The position numbers were made by a program, and so were the translations under genes. Shown here piece by piece: positions 61,770-64,000 of a DNA stretch of 64,000 nt. Position 1 is the first letter of the stretch, and each line of letters starts with the position of its first letter. The notes below the pieces were generated by a model. That model did not search any database. It saw only the letters and a program-made list of their open reading frames with translations, and was not told the DNA's origin. This DNA is from Spirodela intermedia (Eukaryota; Streptophyta; Magnoliopsida; Alismatales; Araceae), in the NCBI GenBank assembly GCA_902729315.2, contig LR746272.1, forward strand, positions 7,342,827 through 7,406,826, given 5' to 3'.

Positions 61770-62564
61770 ATGAGTCGTAATCTTGAGGGCTTCTCTATTC
61801 TGTTCCTGCGAAGTCTCCTCAACGTTCGGAGTAGCCCCGGCGATTCGATGGGGGACGGCGAGGCGGCGGCAGAGACAGAAGGGAAGATGGAAGCGCCCAC
61901 CGAGGCTAGGGGCAGCAACTCGCCGGAGGTGAAGGAGAAGAGGAGGTACGGTCGCTGCGTGCGGGTGATGTGGAAGGAGAAGCTGAGGCTGATGAAGGGG
62001 ACGGCGCCGATGACGGTGCTGGAGAAGAAACTCCTCTCCGCGGACGTCAGCAAGAGCCATGCCACACTACTCCTCCGCAGGAACAATGACGACGGGGAGG
62101 AGGAGAGGAGCCCCATGGAGCTGCTACAGTTCATGACGGAGGCAGAGAAGACGTCGGCGGCTGCCAAGAACGGAGGGATGCCGGTGGTTCTGCTCGACAG
62201 GAAGGGGGACGAGTATCCCGAGGCCAAGATTACGTACTTGCAGAGCATGGGAGCATACGCCGTCGCTGGTGAGTGGCTGAACGTCGTCTCTAACAACCAG
62301 CTCCGCTGCGGGGACGTCGTCGACATCTACACCTTCCGGGTTCCGCCGCAGGCGGCGGCACCCTCATCCTCTTCGTCTCCGCCCCCAGCTTCTTCAGAGG
62401 AAGGCAACGGCGGCGGCGGCACACATAGCGAGTGGAGGCTGGGCCTCGCCGTCTGTGCTCGGGTACCCGCCGACGAGATTGTGAGCAGGCGGCTCGCCAG
62501 CTCCTGTGACAGCCAATGCGCGTTTGACAGGTCCAGCGTAAGCAGTGAGGAGTCCTATTGCTAG
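61770..62564 (+). CDS. B3-like DNA-binding protein (DUF313/At2g31720-like), single exon
   Basis: A 264-codon frame; the ATG at 61848 (MGDGEAAAETEGKM, 238 residues) is the likelier start because the first 26 codons look like leader sequence. Residues about 81-191 (first-ATG numbering) form the domain. PMTVLEKKLLSADVSKSHAT opens it, an acidic spacer and MELLQFMTEAEK follow, then MPVVLLDRKGDEYP, and GEWLNVVSNNQLRCGDVVDI closes it with YTFRV. The order matches the plant B3-like family once called DUF313, in which the B3 fold is shortened. Such proteins are presumed nuclear DNA-binding regulators; targets are unknown. The C-terminal 70 residues are Ser/Pro/Gly-rich and probably disordered. GC content is high, as in many monocot single-exon genes. 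A second copy begins at the right window edge. Confidence 0.82.
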   Translation: MSRNLEGFSILFLRSLLNVRSSPGDSMGDGEAAAETEGKMEAPTEARGSNSPEVKEKRRYGRCVRVMWKEKLRLMKGTAPMTVLEKKLLSADVSKSHATLLLRRNNDDGEEERSPMELLQFMTEAEKTSAAAKNGGMPVVLLDRKGDEYPEAKITYLQSMGAYAVAGEWLNVVSNNQLRCGDVVDIYTFRVPPQAAAPSSSSSPPPASSEEGNGGGGTHSEWRLGLAVCARVPADEIVSRRLASSCDSQCAFDRSSVSSEESYC

Positions 62565-62700
62565 GACGCGCGGCGGCCACCCCACAAACCATCGCCGCCT
62601 CCGATGATCTTCTCCTTCTCCGATCATCCTCTTACATGACTGTGCATCGATCGGAACTACCACTTTCCGAAAGTGACAGTCTCTCTGATCTTTCCACAAC

Positions 62701-62706
62701 AATAAA
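62701..62706 (+). promoter_or_regulatory. Poly(A) signal candidate of the B3-like gene
   Basis: AATAAA about 137 bases after the stop codon, a usual distance for a plant near-upstream element. Confidence 0.45.
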
Positions 62707-63308
62707 ACTTGAATCATGAGGACGACGACCAATTCCTCCACGCGAACGATTAGTCCTGAATTGCTCTCCCCAACAATCAAACTTTGACATTCTTGATTGA
62801 AATCCGATCGTTCTTCTGGATTGACTTTCTTGATGGTAAATGCGATCATCTAAATCGGAATTCTCGCCCATACAACATCGAGAAGCCGCCATTAATATTG
62901 TCTTACACCTATGTTAGCAGTCGCTATTCACAATTTATGGGCCCAGGCGATCCCAGAGTCGGCAACTGGAAGAGAGGCCTTTCAGCTCCGGCAACACTCG
63001 GACTCTCTGTGGTCGGCTCGGACGTGCCTGAGGGACGAGGGAATTGGACTTTGGGTGGGTGGTCGCGACGGCGAACAGCTGCGCCATCGGCGGTGGAAGT
63101 GCTGAAGACGGGAAAACCCTTCGAGATGACCGTTTGGGTGGCGGCGGAGTGAATAACCATTCAGGAAACTGGTGCTCAGGGGGATGAGTGGTTGGGGTGC
63201 ACCCTGGGCCGGCGAGGTTTCCTATTCGACGGCACCAACTTGCCGGCCAGTTCTTCGGCTTTCCTTTCCCCGCTCCTTCTCTTCCCATCTGAATTCCCAT
63301 GGCGAGCT

Positions 63309-63315
63309 TATATAA
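63309..63315 (+). promoter_or_regulatory. TATA box upstream of the right-edge B3-like copy
   Basis: TATATAA in CTTATATAACCC, in GC-rich surroundings. It would place transcription start near 63340, so the ATG at 63299 just before it cannot be the translation start. Confidence 0.55.
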
Positions 63316-63940
63316 CCCGGCATGCATCTCCACTACGGTAATCACCGTTTCAGCGGGTTTCTTTCTGGCCCGTCTCTCTATCTCCATCTCTGCAAGCCCC
63401 TCTCTTCGTTCTTTGTCCTGGTGCAGTTATGGCGGAGGGCATGACCAAGACGGCGAGGCACTCCTTCCCCCTGTTTGTGCCATAACCGATTCGCCCAATC
63501 CAGGTCCGTCGCAAGAGAAACCGGAGGACAAACGACGACTTCTGGCTCGAACTCACCCTCTCCACGTCTCCTCTCCTCCGCAAGGCCCCACGCGTTATCC
63601 CCCCTCCGTCGGCGGTCCGGAGAGCGGAGCAGGCGGGTTCGTCGGATGGCGGCAAAAACCTCTGCCTCGAGCTCTGCCTCTGGCCGCCTTCCGGCCTCAA
63701 AAGCGCCCCATCACAGATGACGGAGGAGGAGATGATCAGAAGCAGCGACACCGGGCACAGCCGCACCTCACCGGTCGTATGTCCTCCGTCGGCCTCCGGC
63801 GATACGAAGGTCCCGGAGGAGACGCTGCCCGGCGGGGATGGAGAGGCCCAGAGCCGGAGAGGGGGGTGGATGTGCGGGAAGTGGGAGAGGAAGGCAAAGA
63901 TGCCGCCTGGGAAGAAGAAGCAGAGGAAGAAAAGGCAGAT

Positions 63941-64000
63941 ATGAGCACCCCACCGACGACCATGGAGAAGAAGCTGAGGTCCATGAACGGGACTGTGCCT
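63941..64000 (+). CDS. Start of a second B3-like (DUF313-type) protein, cut by the window edge
   Basis: MSTPPTTMEKKLRSMNGTVP lines up with the VMWKEKLRLMKGTAP segment that opens the domain of the gene at 61770-62564, so this is the beginning of a tandem duplicate. The same frame is open upstream without a stop back to 63299, with further in-frame ATGs at 63779 and 63299. It reads an acidic stretch (about 63875-63940) just before this Met. The real start may therefore be 63779 or 63941. A TATA box lies at 63309. Confidence 0.6.
   Translation, partial: MSTPPTTMEKKLRSMNGTVP

Noticed and set aside
61360-62060. Several minus-strand open frames opposite and before the B3-like gene
   Set aside because: GC-driven antisense frames without motifs.

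Overview
This window is nuclear DNA from a flowering plant. The evidence is plant-specific families (a RAV-type AP2/B3 factor, a WIP zinc-finger factor, a plant B3 protein of the DUF313 kind, a plastid DUF2854 protein), GT-AG introns of 80 bp to 2.6 kb, long AT-rich intergenic stretches, many (GA)n/(CT)n microsatellites, and decayed plant copia, gypsy and L1-type LINE elements. I cannot assign a species.

Layout. Positions 1-5250 hold a RAV gene on the minus strand (3909-5027) and, at the left edge, a fragment of a second, tandem RAV-like copy (about 1-180). Positions 5250-14500 show no gene I can support, only simple repeats. Positions 14500-27750 are a nested retrotransposon block. A decayed Ty1/copia element on the plus strand is split twice: inside its integrase by about 3.4 kb of repeat DNA (about 17877-21289), and at the start of its reverse transcriptase by a 5.6-kb LINE on the minus strand (21964-27567). 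The LINE is flanked by a perfect 12-bp target-site duplication (21952-21963 and 27568-27579). Positions 27750-34900 are AT-rich and contain one recognisable gypsy integrase fragment (31830-32560, minus).

Positions 34900-64000 are the gene-bearing part. A two-exon WIP zinc-finger gene lies at 35081-36340 (plus). A nine-exon gene for a DUF2854 plastid membrane protein lies at 43358-53617 (minus); most of its exons are under 105 bp, so I assembled it exon by exon from splice sites and reading phase. A five-exon gene for a plant protein that I do not recognise lies head-to-head with it at 54857-58134 (plus). A single-exon B3-like gene lies at 61770-62564 (plus), and the start of a second tandem copy runs off the right edge (from about 63941).

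How the genes relate. Three of the five clear genes encode DNA-binding regulators (RAV, WIP, B3/DUF313), and two of these have a tandem partial copy at a window edge. Nothing suggests an operon or shared pathway. The only paired arrangement is the divergent DUF2854/unknown gene pair, which share a 1.2-kb intergenic region. I found no rRNA, convincing tRNA or CRISPR array. The most informative structure is the nested retrotransposon block, whose stop codons and lost catalytic residues mostly look like C-to-T decay at methylated cytosines.
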